Assembly (NCBI RefSeq): GCF_030813595.1
Contig: NZ_JAUSUH010000001.1
Span: 558,001 to 622,000 of the forward strand
From: Ancylobacter vacuolatus
GTDB lineage: Bacteria; Pseudomonadota; Alphaproteobacteria; Rhizobiales; Xanthobacteraceae
Reading direction: 5' to 3'
Length of the DNA stretch: 64,000 bases
This document shows positions 43,579 through 54,900 of this stretch, piece after piece. A program made the translations under genes and the position numbers. The notes under the pieces were generated by a model. It was not told the DNA's origin and ran no database searches. It worked only from the letters and a program-made list of their open reading frames with translations. Position 1 is the stretch's first letter, and the number at the start of each line of letters is the position of its first letter.

Positions 43579-44778
43579 CTAGAGAGCGCTGCGGCGGGTG
43601 CTGACGTCGGGGCGCTTGAACACGTCGGGGCGCAGTTCGAGGCCGAGCCCGGGGCCTTCCATCGGGTAGGCATAGCCGTTCTCGATGCGCGGCAGGTTGG
43701 TCACCAGCTCGGTGTACCAGCCGCGATAAAAGGCGCGGACCGACTCCTGGATCAGCGTGTTGGGCTGGCTGAACGAGCAGTGGATCGCCGCCGCAAAGGC
43801 CACCGGGCCGGTGCAGTCATGCGGGGCGAAGGGCCGGTGATAGGTGTCGGCCTGCGCGGCGATCTTGCGGCCCTCGGTGAGCCCGCCGGTCCAGCACAGG
43901 TCCACCATCACCACGCCGACCGCATCGACATTCAGGAAGTCCTGATAGGCGAAGCGCGAGCCCAGCGTCTCGCTGGCGCAGACCCAGACATCGGTGGAGC
44001 GGGCATATTCGGCCAGCGCCTGCGGCGAGTTCATCCGGATCGGGTCTTCGTACCAGGTCGGCGCATAGGGCTCGAGGGCACGGGCGATCTTCTTGGCGGT
44101 CGGCAGGTTCCACAGCGAGTGGAACTCGACCATGATCTCCATCTTGTCGCCGACCGCCTTGCGGATCTTCTCGAAGGGCTCGATCGCCGTCTTCATCTGC
44201 TCGGCGGTGATGTAGTTGCCGCCGGTCTCGATGGCGGCGGGATCGAACGGCCAGATCTTCATGGCGGTGATGCCTTCGTCGAGCAGGCTCTCGGCCAGCT
44301 CGTCGGCACGGTTCATGAAGCCGTCGAGATCCTCATAGGGCCCTTCGGCCTCGCCGAGGCCCCAGGTGGACACCGGCTTGATGCTCATCGAGCGGACATA
44401 TTTATAGCCGGCGCAGGTGTTGTAGAGCCGCAGCTTGTCGTGGGCGAGGCCGCCCAGCATCTGGTGGACTGGCTGGTTGCAGATCTTGCCGAAAATGTCC
44501 CACAGCGCGAAGTCGATCGCCGAGGCGGCGCGGTATTCGACGCCGGTCGAGGCCTGCGCCAGCGGCAGGTTCACCATCTCGCGGTTGAGCGCCTCGATGC
44601 GCAGCGGGTCGCGGCCGAGCAGCCGGCCGGCCAGCGTGTCATGAATATGCGCCTCGACCGCGCCGGCGCCATAGAAGGTCTCGCCGAGGCCGATCACGCC
44701 CTCGTCGGTGTGGACGTGCACCCAGAGCAGATTGGCGAACTCGGCTACGCGGATGGTCTCGATGGCTGTGATTTTCAT
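43579..44778 (-). CDS. Enolase-superfamily sugar-acid dehydratase or racemase
   Basis: 399 residues with the mandelate racemase/muconate-lactonising layout. The capping domain begins MKITAIETIRVAEFANLLWV. Barrel residues include Lys in MKIWPFD, Glu in MVEFHSLWNLPT, WYEDPI, ASETLGSRFAYQDF, and the terminal His-Asp segment FAPHDCTGPVA. The HD dyad and single K place it near acid-sugar dehydratases (gluconate/galactonate/fuconate-like), not the mannonate dehydratase group. In the idn operon it may give a side entry such as dehydration of an aldonate to 2-keto-3-deoxy acid. It starts 181 bp after the regulator. The ATG at 44778 is chosen because the fold begins there. Substrate unknown. Confidence 0.78.
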   Translation of the reverse strand: MKITAIETIRVAEFANLLWVHVHTDEGVIGLGETFYGAGAVEAHIHDTLAGRLLGRDPLRIEALNREMVNLPLAQASTGVEYRAASAIDFALWDIFGKICNQPVHQMLGGLAHDKLRLYNTCAGYKYVRSMSIKPVSTWGLGEAEGPYEDLDGFMNRADELAESLLDEGITAMKIWPFDPAAIETGGNYITAEQMKTAIEPFEKIRKAVGDKMEIMVEFHSLWNLPTAKKIARALEPYAPTWYEDPIRMNSPQALAEYARSTDVWVCASETLGSRFAYQDFLNVDAVGVVMVDLCWTGGLTEGRKIAAQADTYHRPFAPHDCTGPVAFAAAIHCSFSQPNTLIQESVRAFYRGWYTELVTNLPRIENGYAYPMEGPGLGLELRPDVFKRPDVSTRRSAL

Positions 44779-44959
44779 GAGATCTTGCAAGCGGCTTTGA
44801 GGACACGACCGGGCATTGCCCGTCCGCGAGGACGAAGCTGGTCGAAGGTTCGACGATGGAGCGGGAGGCCGGCCCGGCCCACACGGCACACTCACGCGGC
44901 ACGCTCATGTGGCGGTCAGCATGGCGCGAGCGGTCAGCGGCGCGGGAGGCGCGGCGCGC

Positions 44960-45781
44960 CTAGGTCAGGGCGATCGAGTCATGGCGTTCCTCCAGCATTT
45001 CCTCGTTGTTCTTCTGGTCGAGCTCTCTGTCGGCTCGTTGTTGAATCTGCGCCACGCTGGCCGTCTGGGCCGGGGTGCGAAAAGCTTCGGGGTCGGCGCG
45101 CAGCAGCTTGCGCATGTCGCGCTCGGCATCGTCGAGCAGCTCGATGATGGCGTCGCCCGCCTCGGAGGGCCGGCGCTGCTCGATCGCCTCGCACACACGG
45201 CGGTGCATGGGGAGCGAATGCGCGCGCCCGCCGGGGACGGCGGCGACGCGCTCGAAACAGATGCGCAGCACCGTCGACATCACGCTCTGCAGCTGGGTGA
45301 CGAAGGGATTGGCACAGGCGCGGATGATGGTGCTGTGGAATTCGAGGTCGGCGGCGACATAGTCGCCCTGCCCATCCACGGCGGCGGCCATCGCCTCATA
45401 GGCCGCCCGAAGCGTCTTCAGCTCGTCCGGGCTGGCCCGCTCGGCGGCGAGGCGGGCGGCGGCCGGCTCGATGATGCGGCGCAGCTCCATGATGTCGGAG
45501 CCGAGCGCGAGATCGACGCCATTGGCATCGGCGCGCCAGATCATCACTTCCTGATCCAGCAGGCTCCACCGGCTCTGCTCCAGCACCACCGTGCCGGTGC
45601 GACGGCGCGCCTCCAGCATGCCCTTCGACACCAGCCCCTTGATCGCCTCGCGCAGCACGATGCGGCTGACGCCGAGCTGGGCGCACAGCACCGGCTCGGC
45701 CGGAATCACCTGGCCCGGCCGATAGCGGCCGGCGCAGATGTCCTTACCCAGTCGGTCAAGGGTGTCATGGTAGAGCGTCAT
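44960..45781 (-). CDS. FadR/GntR-family regulator of the idn-type operon
   Basis: 273 residues. The winged helix has LGKDICAGRYRPGQVIPAEP then VLCAQLGVSRIVLREAIKGLVSKGMLEARRRTGTVV. The C-terminal FCD domain carries metal or ligand residues in LRRIIEPAAARLAAE, DLEFHSTIIRACANPF and PMHRRVCEAIE (Asp, His, His). The FadR subgroup responds to organic acids. The ATG at 45781 is chosen because the upstream alternative (45793) lies inside the operator palindrome, and a -10 box for this gene is about 8 bases before 45781, implying a near-leaderless mRNA. It heads the catabolic operon, so it probably regulates all eight genes including itself. Confidence 0.88.
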   Translation of the reverse strand: MTLYHDTLDRLGKDICAGRYRPGQVIPAEPVLCAQLGVSRIVLREAIKGLVSKGMLEARRRTGTVVLEQSRWSLLDQEVMIWRADANGVDLALGSDIMELRRIIEPAAARLAAERASPDELKTLRAAYEAMAAAVDGQGDYVAADLEFHSTIIRACANPFVTQLQSVMSTVLRICFERVAAVPGGRAHSLPMHRRVCEAIEQRRPSEAGDAIIELLDDAERDMRKLLRADPEAFRTPAQTASVAQIQQRADRELDQKNNEEMLEERHDSIALT

Positions 45782-45782
45782 G

Positions 45783-45808
45783 CCAATCATCATACGTATG
45801 ATGATTGG
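45783..45808. promoter_or_regulatory. 26-bp perfect palindrome: GntR/FadR operator overlapping the promoter
   Basis: CCAATCATCATAC at 45783-45795 is followed without spacer by its exact reverse complement at 45796-45808. Read on the minus strand, a -35 box TTGACG (45811-45816), a 16-nt spacer and a -10 box TATGAT (45789-45794) point to transcription starting near 45782. The -10 therefore lies inside the palindrome. Binding by the regulator would block polymerase, the standard repressor geometry, and ATCATAC-type half-sites fit the FadR-family (T/A)TnGTAnGAT-like sites loosely. Confidence 0.85.
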
Positions 45809-45915
45809 ATCGTCAATGGTCGCCGCCGCCCCGGCCGATCGATATTCAGGCTTTCCTGAGATCGAGACGGCGGGTGCCTAAGCCAATGGGTGAGAGCGAC
45901 GCGGCGGCGTGCGGC

Positions 45916-48900
45916 TCACCAGCGGAACCGCAGGCTGCCACTGGCGCCGAGGACGGAATAGCCGTCGGCGATCTGGGCGTCGAAGCTGGCCGAGAGAACC
46001 ATCGTGCCGCCAAGCGTCACCTGCAGCCCCGCACGCAGCTCCAATGCGTCCTCGACAATGGGGATGGGCGATCCCGCGAAGGCAAAGCCCGGCGCTTCCG
46101 CGAAGCTGCGCCACACATCCCGTTCCGGGCTGAAGTCGTGCATCCACGCCGCGCGCAGGAAGGGCGCGTAGGTCAAGCCGTCCCTGCCCTGCCAGAGGCC
46201 GTCGAACTGGACGCCGATATAGGTCGGCAAAGCGGTGATCGTGCCGGAATGATAGGTCAGGCCCTCCCCCAGAGAACCGAAGCTCTCCGTGTCCGAGCCG
46301 AGCCACAGCTGCATCGGCTGGAACGCGGCGAAGGGTGTCAGCGTCGCGTTGGTGTCGCCGAGCGCGAAGCCATAGCCGATCTCGATCCGGCCGCCGAGCA
46401 GCGTGCCGTCGAGTTCCCCGCTGGTCGCGAGATCGAGACCAAGGCCGTAGAGGTTACGGTCGAAATCGGCACGGCCATAACCGAGCGTGGCGATCGCCGA
46501 GAGATAGGCCGCCTCGTCCTGGTAGACGCCATAGGCGCTCAACCCGCCATAATTGGTCGAGGTGCCGGCGCCATATTCGCTCGCCGAAAGGTCGGTGGTG
46601 GAGAAATGGCCCGCCACACCCACCAGCATCGGCAGGTCAGGCAGCTGCCCGTCGGCACCCATGGTCAGCCCGAGAAGGTTGCCGGAGATCCCCCCGCCCG
46701 TGGTCGAGCTGCCCATCGCCGCCCCCCAGAAATAGCTCGCCGCCGCGCCGTCAGGGCCGACCGGCGCAGGAACGGTGGTGGCCGCGCCCGGTCGCCGCTG
46801 GCGCAGGCGCCACTGGTCCATCTGGTCCGCCACGCTGGCGATCGCCGCCGCGCTGGCGTTGATCATGCTCTGAGGGACAAGGGAGGCCGCCCCGCCGCCG
46901 ATCGTCTCATAGGCGGTCTCGAGCGAGGAAAGCGTCGGCATCTCCAGCAAGGCGGGAACCATGGTCTGGAACAGGGCGGAGGAGCCTCCGGTCTGAATGA
47001 ACCCGACGACATCAGCGATATCGCGCGTGCCGGCCGACAGGCCCTCGGGCGTGAAGTCGATGCGTGTGTCGAGAGAGAGACCGCCTGATGATTCCGACAG
47101 CGAGAAGTCGAGGATCGCCGTGTCCCCCGCCGCCGTCAGGCTTGACCAGTCACTGCCTCCCGCCACGGAAAGGAAGGACACCGAGAAGGACCCGGGCATG
47201 GCGAGATCCGGGCGGTAGAGACTGCCCTGCACGGCGCCGGAGAGGTCCGCACTTCCGCTGACGGCAAACTGGTCCGCCTGCAGCGAGATCTGGTCGGTTC
47301 GCACGATCAGGCGGCCCGTCGCGGTCTGGGTGAAGCTGCCGTCGATCGCCGTTGCGCCAAGGCTGGTCGCGCCCCGGCGCAGCGTGCCCTCGTTGCGCAG
47401 CACACTCTGCGCGCCGCCGAGGTCGAGTGACGATCCCGCATAGAGAGTGCCGCTGGACAGGTTGACCACGCTGTTGGCGATGCCATCGGCCAGCGACAGA
47501 TTGCCGATCAGGCCGCCGCCATTGGTGATGGCGCTGTACCCCCCGGTGGTGCGGACCGCCATGCCCTCCGCGCCGTCGACCGTGGCGATCCAGCCATTAT
47601 TGTTCACATAGTTCTCGGTGCCATCGCTGACGATACCAACGCCGCCGACGCCGCCGATCACGCTGGCGCCCTCAGCGATATTGATGAGCGGATCGCCGCT
47701 ACCCTGCATCAGCACGCCGACCGCGCCGGCGCCGGTCGCGGTCACCGCCGTCTGGCTTGCCAGATTGACCACCACCTTGCCGGAGGCCGCTGTGCTGCCA
47801 TTCACCAGCTCCATGCTGGTCCCATTCATCACCAGGCCGCCGCCATTGCTGACGGACTGGGCGATGACGCCATAGGCGCCGGCACCTGTTGTCGAGACGC
47901 TGCCGTTCACGTTGACCGTCACCGCCCCACCGGTGCCCGTGCCTCCCGTGGAAGTCCAGCTCGCCGCCTGACCGTCGGATATCGCCGCCCCGCCGCCGCC
48001 GCCGATGGATTGGGCGAGAACACCGACCGCATTGGTGCCCGAAGTGGTCAGCGATCCGCCGACCGTCACCTCGACCGCCCCGGCGTCGGAGGCGGTGGAA
48101 GGCCCGGCAAAGGTGATATTCGCGCCGGCATTGGCCACGCCGCCGCCGCCGCCAATGCTCTGCGCCAGAATACCGATCGCCGCGTTCCCGGTCGTGGCGA
48201 TCGTCCCGGAGGTGGAGAGCGTGACCGTGCCGCCTGCCCCGCTGCCCGCCCCTCCCAGCGTCGTGGCGAGACTGTTCGGCAGGACCGCGCTGGTGCTGAC
48301 GCTGGCGACACCGCCGCCGCCGCCGATGGATTGGGCGAGGATGCCGAAGGCCGCCGTGCCTGATGTCGCGACACCGGTCGCCGTGACGGAGATGTCGCCG
48401 CCATCATTGCCGGTGCCGCCCGTGCCCGCCAGGGTCAGCGTGCCGGTGACACCGCCGCTGGTCAGGCTGGACGAACTCGCTGCTCCAACGCCGCCGCCAC
48501 CGCCGACCGACTGGGCGAGAATCGCCACCGCCGCCATGCCCGAGGTGGTGATCGTATCGGCGGTGGTTACCGTCACCGAGCCGCCGGTCTGGCCGATGCC
48601 GGCGCTGCCGCCAAGCGCCATGTCGAAGGAGGCCTCAGTGCCGCCCGAGGCGCCGCCGCTGGAAGCGCCCGCCGCGCCGCCACCGCCGCCCACAGACTGG
48701 GCCAGCAGCCCATAGGCCAGCACACCCTGCGTGGTGATCGCTTCATTGGCCGTCGCCGTGACGTCGCCGCCCGCACCGCCCGTGCTGCCGGAGCCGCCAA
48801 GGCCGAAGGCCAGCGCATAGGTGCTGTTGCTGGCGTTCACCGTGCTCGCCCCGCCCGCACCGCCGCCGCCGCCGATGGATTGCGCGAAAAGGCCGGTGGA

Positions 48901-51900
48901 ATGGGCGCCCTGCGTGAGGATCTGCGCGTTCGAGGTGACCTGCACCGTGCCGCCGGCGCCGCCGCCGGCGCCGGATCCGCCAAGGCCCATCGCCAGCGCC
49001 ACGCCGTCATTGGCGGAGGTGGAGGTCGAACTGCTCGATGCCGAACTGCTGCTCGCGCTGCTGCCGCCGCTGCCGCTCGGCGCGGTCGCCGCCGAGACCA
49101 GCGCGCCGCCCAACCCGCCGCCGCCACCCACAGACTGGGCGAAGATGCCGTAGGAACTGTCGCCCTGGGTGGTGATCCCGGTCGACAGGCCGCCCCAGGC
49201 CACCGCCGTATTGACGGTGACGGTCACGGCGCCACCCGCGCCGCCGCCGCCGCCGCTGCCCCCAAGGCCGAGGCCGATGGACGCCGTGCCGCCCTCGCCC
49301 GATGTCGAGGAGGAGGCGCCGCCCGATCCGCCGCCGCCGCCCACCGACTGGGCGAAGACGGCACTGGAGTTATAGCCGGTGGTCGACAGCGTGCCCTGGG
49401 TGGTGACGCCGACCGTGCCGCCGGCCCCGGCGGCCGATCCCGCCCCGCCGATCGACAGCGCCACGCTGGTTTCGCTGGCCGAGGAATTGGTGGTGCTGGC
49501 ACCGCCATTGCCGCCGCCGCCGCCCACCGATTGCGCGAAGATGGCGGCGGAATGGTCCCCCGCCGCGACCATGGTGTCGGAATCGTAGAGGTCGACGCCG
49601 GTGGCGATCACATAGACATTCGTGACCGAGACATCGCCGCCCGCGCCGCCGGTGCCGCCACTGCCGCCGAGGCTCAGGGCGAGCGAGGTGCCGCCATCGC
49701 TGCCGGACTGGCTGCCCTGCTGTCCCCCGCTCGTCCCGGCCGAAGCCGAGGTCGCGCTGCCGCTGGCCGAACCCGAGAGGCTGCCGGTGGCGCTGGAGGA
49801 GGACCCGCCGGACCCGCTGGAGGACGACACGCTGGCGCTGGCGACGCTGGAGCCGCCATTGCCGCCGCCGCCGCCCACCGACTGGGCGAAGATGCCCGCC
49901 GAATTGGGGCCGAGCGTGCTGACATAGGCGAGCTGGGATGCGCCGATCGTCACCGTGACCCCGCCGCCATCGCCCCCAGCGCCGCCGGAAGCGCCGAGGC
50001 TCATGCTCACCGCCGCCTGGCCGCCGCTGCCGGCCGTGCTGGACGAGGCGCCGCCATTGCCGCCGCCGCCACCCACCGACTGGGCGAAGATGCCCGCCGC
50101 CTGCAGGCCGGACGTCTGGATGTAGCCGAGGGAGGTGAGGTTGATGCTGCCGCCATCGCCGCCGTCGCCGGCGCCGCCGCCGAGGCTGAAGGAGACGGCG
50201 TAGGAATCGCCATTGGCGTTGGTGGCGCTGGAGCCGCCATTGCCACCGCCGCCGCCGATGGACTGGGCGAGGATCGCCGTGGCCTGATCGCCGAAGGTGT
50301 AGATCGACCCGGTATTGTCGAGGGTGACGGTGGCGCCGTCGCCGCCCGTTCCGCCGAAGCCGCCAATGGTGAGCGCGGCGGCGATACCCGCGCTCGCGCC
50401 GTCATTGCTGCTTTCCGGCTGCGTGTCGGAACTGCCCGAGACGGCCGAACTGACATTGGCGGCGTCCTGCCCCGCCCCGGCGCCCGCCACCGAGGTCACG
50501 CCGCCCTGGAGCTCCTCCCCATCGCCGGCATTGGTGGTGGTGGAGGCGGCGCCGCCATTTCCCCCGCCCCCGCCGATCGCCTGGGCAAGAATGCCGTAGG
50601 ACAGCGCGCCATAGGTCACCAGCGTGCTGCCATTGTCGACGGTGACGGTGCCGGCATCGCCGCCGCCATTGCCGAAACCGCCAATGGCGAGGCCCGCGGC
50701 ATAGTCGTTGCTGGAGGCGGTGGCCTGCGTCCAGCCGCCATTGCCGCCGCCGCCACCGATCGACTGGGCGAGGATGGCGGAAGCGTGCATGCCCACCGTG
50801 GTGATGCTGCCTGATGTGTCGGTGTTGCTGTACACCGTCACCGTGCCGCCGCTGCCGCCGGTGGCGCCGCCGCCGCCAATGGCGAGGGCGACCGAGGCGG
50901 TGGTGGAGGTCGCAATGGAATCGGCCGAGCCGCCATTGCCGCCGGAGCCGCCGATCGACTGGGCGATGATGCCGGCGGACTGGTCGCTGAAGACGCCGGA
51001 GGAGCCGGTCAGGATCGCGCCGTTCTGCGTCACCTCGACCGTGTAGGCATCGCCGCCCGCCGCGCCCGCGCCGCCGATGGCGACGCTGGCCGCCGCGCCG
51101 TCGGTGCTGTCGCTGGTGCCGGAAAGGCTGAAGGCACGGCTCGACCCGCCATTGCCGCCGGCGCCGCCGATCGATTGCGCGAGAATACCGGCGGAGAGAT
51201 AGCCATTGGTGGTGATGTCGGCGGCGGTGACGGTGACGCCGCCGCCCGACTGGCCGGACCCGCCGCCCCCGCCGGTGGTGCTGGCGCCCCCCACCGAGAC
51301 GTTCGCGTCGCCCCCGCCGGTGGCGCCGGAGCCGGCAATGGCCGAACCGCCATTGCCGCCGGACCCGCCAATGGCTTGCGCGAGAATGCCGATGGACTGG
51401 TCGGCACCGGTGGTGACGGTATCGGACGCAGTGACGGCGACATCATAGGCGCCGCCGCCGGTGCCGCCGCTGCCGCCGACGGTGACGCTGGAGGCAAAAA
51501 CGACGGAACCCGCCGCAGAGGCGGTGAAGCCGCCATTGCCGCCATTGCCGCCGATGTTCTGCGCGATGATGCCGGGCGAGAACAGGCCGTTGGTCGAGGT
51601 GCTGCCCTCGGCCGTCACCTGGACCAGGCCGTTGCCGTTGCCGCCCGCGCCGCCAGTGCCGCCAATGCTGACCGGCGCGCTGGCGCCGGAGCCGAGCGCG
51701 CCGGCGATGTCCCAGCCGCCATTGCCGCCATTGCCGCCGATGGCCTGCGCGATGATGCCGGCCGACTGGTTATAGCCATAGGACGTCACATCCTGCGTTT
51801 GGATGGTGACATTGGCCGAGGTGCCGCCGGCGCCGCCCGCGCCGCCCAGATTGACGCCGGCCGACAGGCCCTCGCTGAGGCCGCCCGCCACCGCGAAGCC

Positions 51901-54900
51901 GCCATTGCCGCCCTGCCCGCCAATGCTCTGGCCCACCACGCCAGGCGCGAGGGGGCCGTTCATCGTTACCGCTTCATAGAGGGTGATGGAGGCCGATGAC
52001 GCCGCCCCGCCGCTGCCGCCCTCGCCGCCGATCTCGAGGCTGCCCGAGGCGGCACCGGTAAAGTCGCCGCCAGCGGCGAACCCGCCATTGCCGCCGCCGC
52101 CGCCAAGCGACTGGGCCAGCACGCCCGGGGCGGTGCCGCGCGCCTGGTCGCCATAGGAGCCCGCCGCGCCGATGATGGCGCCATAGCTGGTGACGGTGAC
52201 GTTGCCGGAATTGGAACCCGTGCCACCGCCGCCGCCCACCGCCAGGGTGAACGCCCCGTCGCCGGAAAAGTCGCCTGTTGTGACGAAGCCGCCATTGCCG
52301 CCGCCGCCGCCGATCGACTGCGCGAGCAGGACCGGCGCGCCGCCATAGTTCGAGACGAGCGCGCCGTAGTTGAGCACCGTCACATTGCTGGAGCTGTTGC
52401 CGCTGCCGCCGGCGCCGCCAATGGTCATTCCAGCCGAGGCGGAGATGCTGAGATCCGCGTCGAGGCTGAAGCCGCCGCTGCCGCCGCCGCCGCCGATCGA
52501 TTGAGCGATAATCGCGCTCGAACCGGCGCCGTTGACGGTGATGGCGGCCGAGCCATAGGCGCTGTTGACCGAACTGTCCTCATTATAGACCCAGACATCG
52601 GAGCCGGTGCCGCCCGAGCCACCCGTCCCGCCGATGATGAGGCTGGCGGAGACGGCGTCCGCGTCGACGGCGATCGTGTTGCCGCCCGCGCCGCCGCCGC
52701 CGCCAATGGCCTGGGCGACAATGCCATGCGATCGCGCGCCGTTGGTGGTGATGACGCCGCCGGAATTGTCGGCGATGACCGCTCCCGAATTGCCGCCGCC
52801 GCCGCCGGATCCCCCCACCCCGATGCCGATGACCGAGCCGGTGGACACGGTGCCGGACACCGAGGCCCCACCCGTGCCGCCGCCGCCGCCGATGGACTGG
52901 CCGACCAGGCCGGAGGAATCATCGCCATTGGTGGTGATGCTGACGCCATTGGTGCCGGTATAGACGTCGCCGCCATCGCCAGCGCCGGCGCCCGATCCGC
53001 CGAAGGACATCGCGAAGCCGCCGACATCCGAGCCGGACAGCGTCACCGCATAGCCGCCCGCGCCGCCGCCGCCACCGATCGACTGGGCGACGATGCCGGG
53101 TGAACTGTCGCCCTGCGTCGAGATCAGCGCCGCGCTTGCCGGCGCGCTGAAGGTCGGCTGGCCGCTGATGGACGTGCAGGCGCCGTCATTGCCGGAGTTG
53201 CCCGAATAGGAATTGCAGTTGACCGCCACGGGGCTGGTGCCCCCGCCGTAACCGCCGCTGCCGCCATGGGCGATGGCGGCGGAGACCCCGCCGGACAGGT
53301 CGAAGGCGATGCTACCGCCGCCCGCGCCGCCGCCACCGCCAATGGCTTGCGCGAGAATGCCGGCGGAATTGATCTCCGTCGTGGTGATGTTGCCGCTATT
53401 GCCGACATAGAGGCTGGCGCCGCCGCCGCCCTGGCCGCCGGTGCCGCCGACGGTGAGGGACACGCCCGCGACCAGCGAGGCCGAGCCCGACAGGCCGAAC
53501 CCGCCCGCGCCGCCGCCGCCGCCGATGGATTGGGCGAGAATGCCGTAGGAGCCGCCCGCCGTGGGCGCGGGCGAGCCGGCATAGCCGCACCCGCCCGTGC
53601 ACAGATCGCCGGAATTGATCACGATGACCTGGTTGCCATTGCCGCCATCACCGCCGGTGCCGCCCAGCGCGATGGCGAGGTCCGGCGCGCCGCTGAAGGC
53701 CATGCCGCCGGAACCGCCGGCGCCGCCGAGCGACTGGGCGAAAATCGCGGCGGAGGACGCACCCGTGGTGGTGATGTCGGACGAATTCGTCACCTGCGTT
53801 TGCGCGGCAGTGCCGGCCGGTCCGCCGGAACCGCCCAGCGCGACCAGCCCCGCCGCCACGCCGGCATTGCCGCCGCCGCCGCCGACCGACTGGGCGTAGA
53901 TACCATAGGAACCCGCGCCGGACGTCAGGATCGCGGCGCCGGTCGTATTGGTCACCGTGATCGCGCCGCTGTCGCCGCCATAGCCGCCGCCACCGCTGAC
54001 GCCGCCATACCAGCCATTGGCACTGCCACCGTCGCCGCCATTGCCGCCGATGCTCTGGGCGAAAATGCCGGTGGCCTGGGTGGTGGTGATGGCGGCGCCG
54101 TTCTGCACCGTCACCGAGCCGCCGGCGCCGCCGGTTCCCGCCGCTCCGCCATTGCCGCTGCTGACGGAACTGTTCTCATTGCCGCCATTGCCGCCCTGGC
54201 CACCCACGCTCTGCGCCCAGATTCCGTAGGAATCGGTGCCAACCGTGGTCAGCGCGATGGCGTTGTCGACCGTGACCGCGCCGCCATTGCCGCCATTGCC
54301 GCCCGCCCCGCCCTTATAGTCCACCGACGACGTGCCGCCGCCATTGCCACCTCGGCCGCCCTGGGAGATCACGACGATGCCGGAATATTCGAAGGTGAAG
54401 CTGCCGGACTGGCTGTCGATGGTGATGTCGGCGGTCCCGCCATCCCCGGCATCGCCGCCGGGCTGGCCGCCATAGCAGCTGCCGCCGCTCCCCCCCGCGC
54501 CGCCCTGCCCGCCGGTGACGGTCACGAGGACCATCGTCGCGTTATAAGTGCCGCCGGAAGTCAGCCCATTGTCGAAGGTCGTGAAGATATCGTCGGATGG
54601 ATTGCCTGTCGTGCCGCTATAGGGCGGGTAGGTGCAGCCATCCGCGTTCTGGCCGCTGAGGCCATTGCTTCCCGTATTCTGGAAGGACGAAAGGGCCGGC
54701 CCGATCGACGGCGCCGTGCTCTGGGCGGCGGCAGGGGCGGTCAAGGCGCAGACGGCGACCGACGACATGAGGAATGGCAGGGACAGCCGAAGAGTGCCGG
54801 AAACCGCACGAGCCTTCCGCGAGAGCAACGTCAGACCGGCCATGCGCATCCCCCGCAAGAAAGCAAAACGGCGCGCGCCTTGCCGGCGCCCGCTGTGTGG

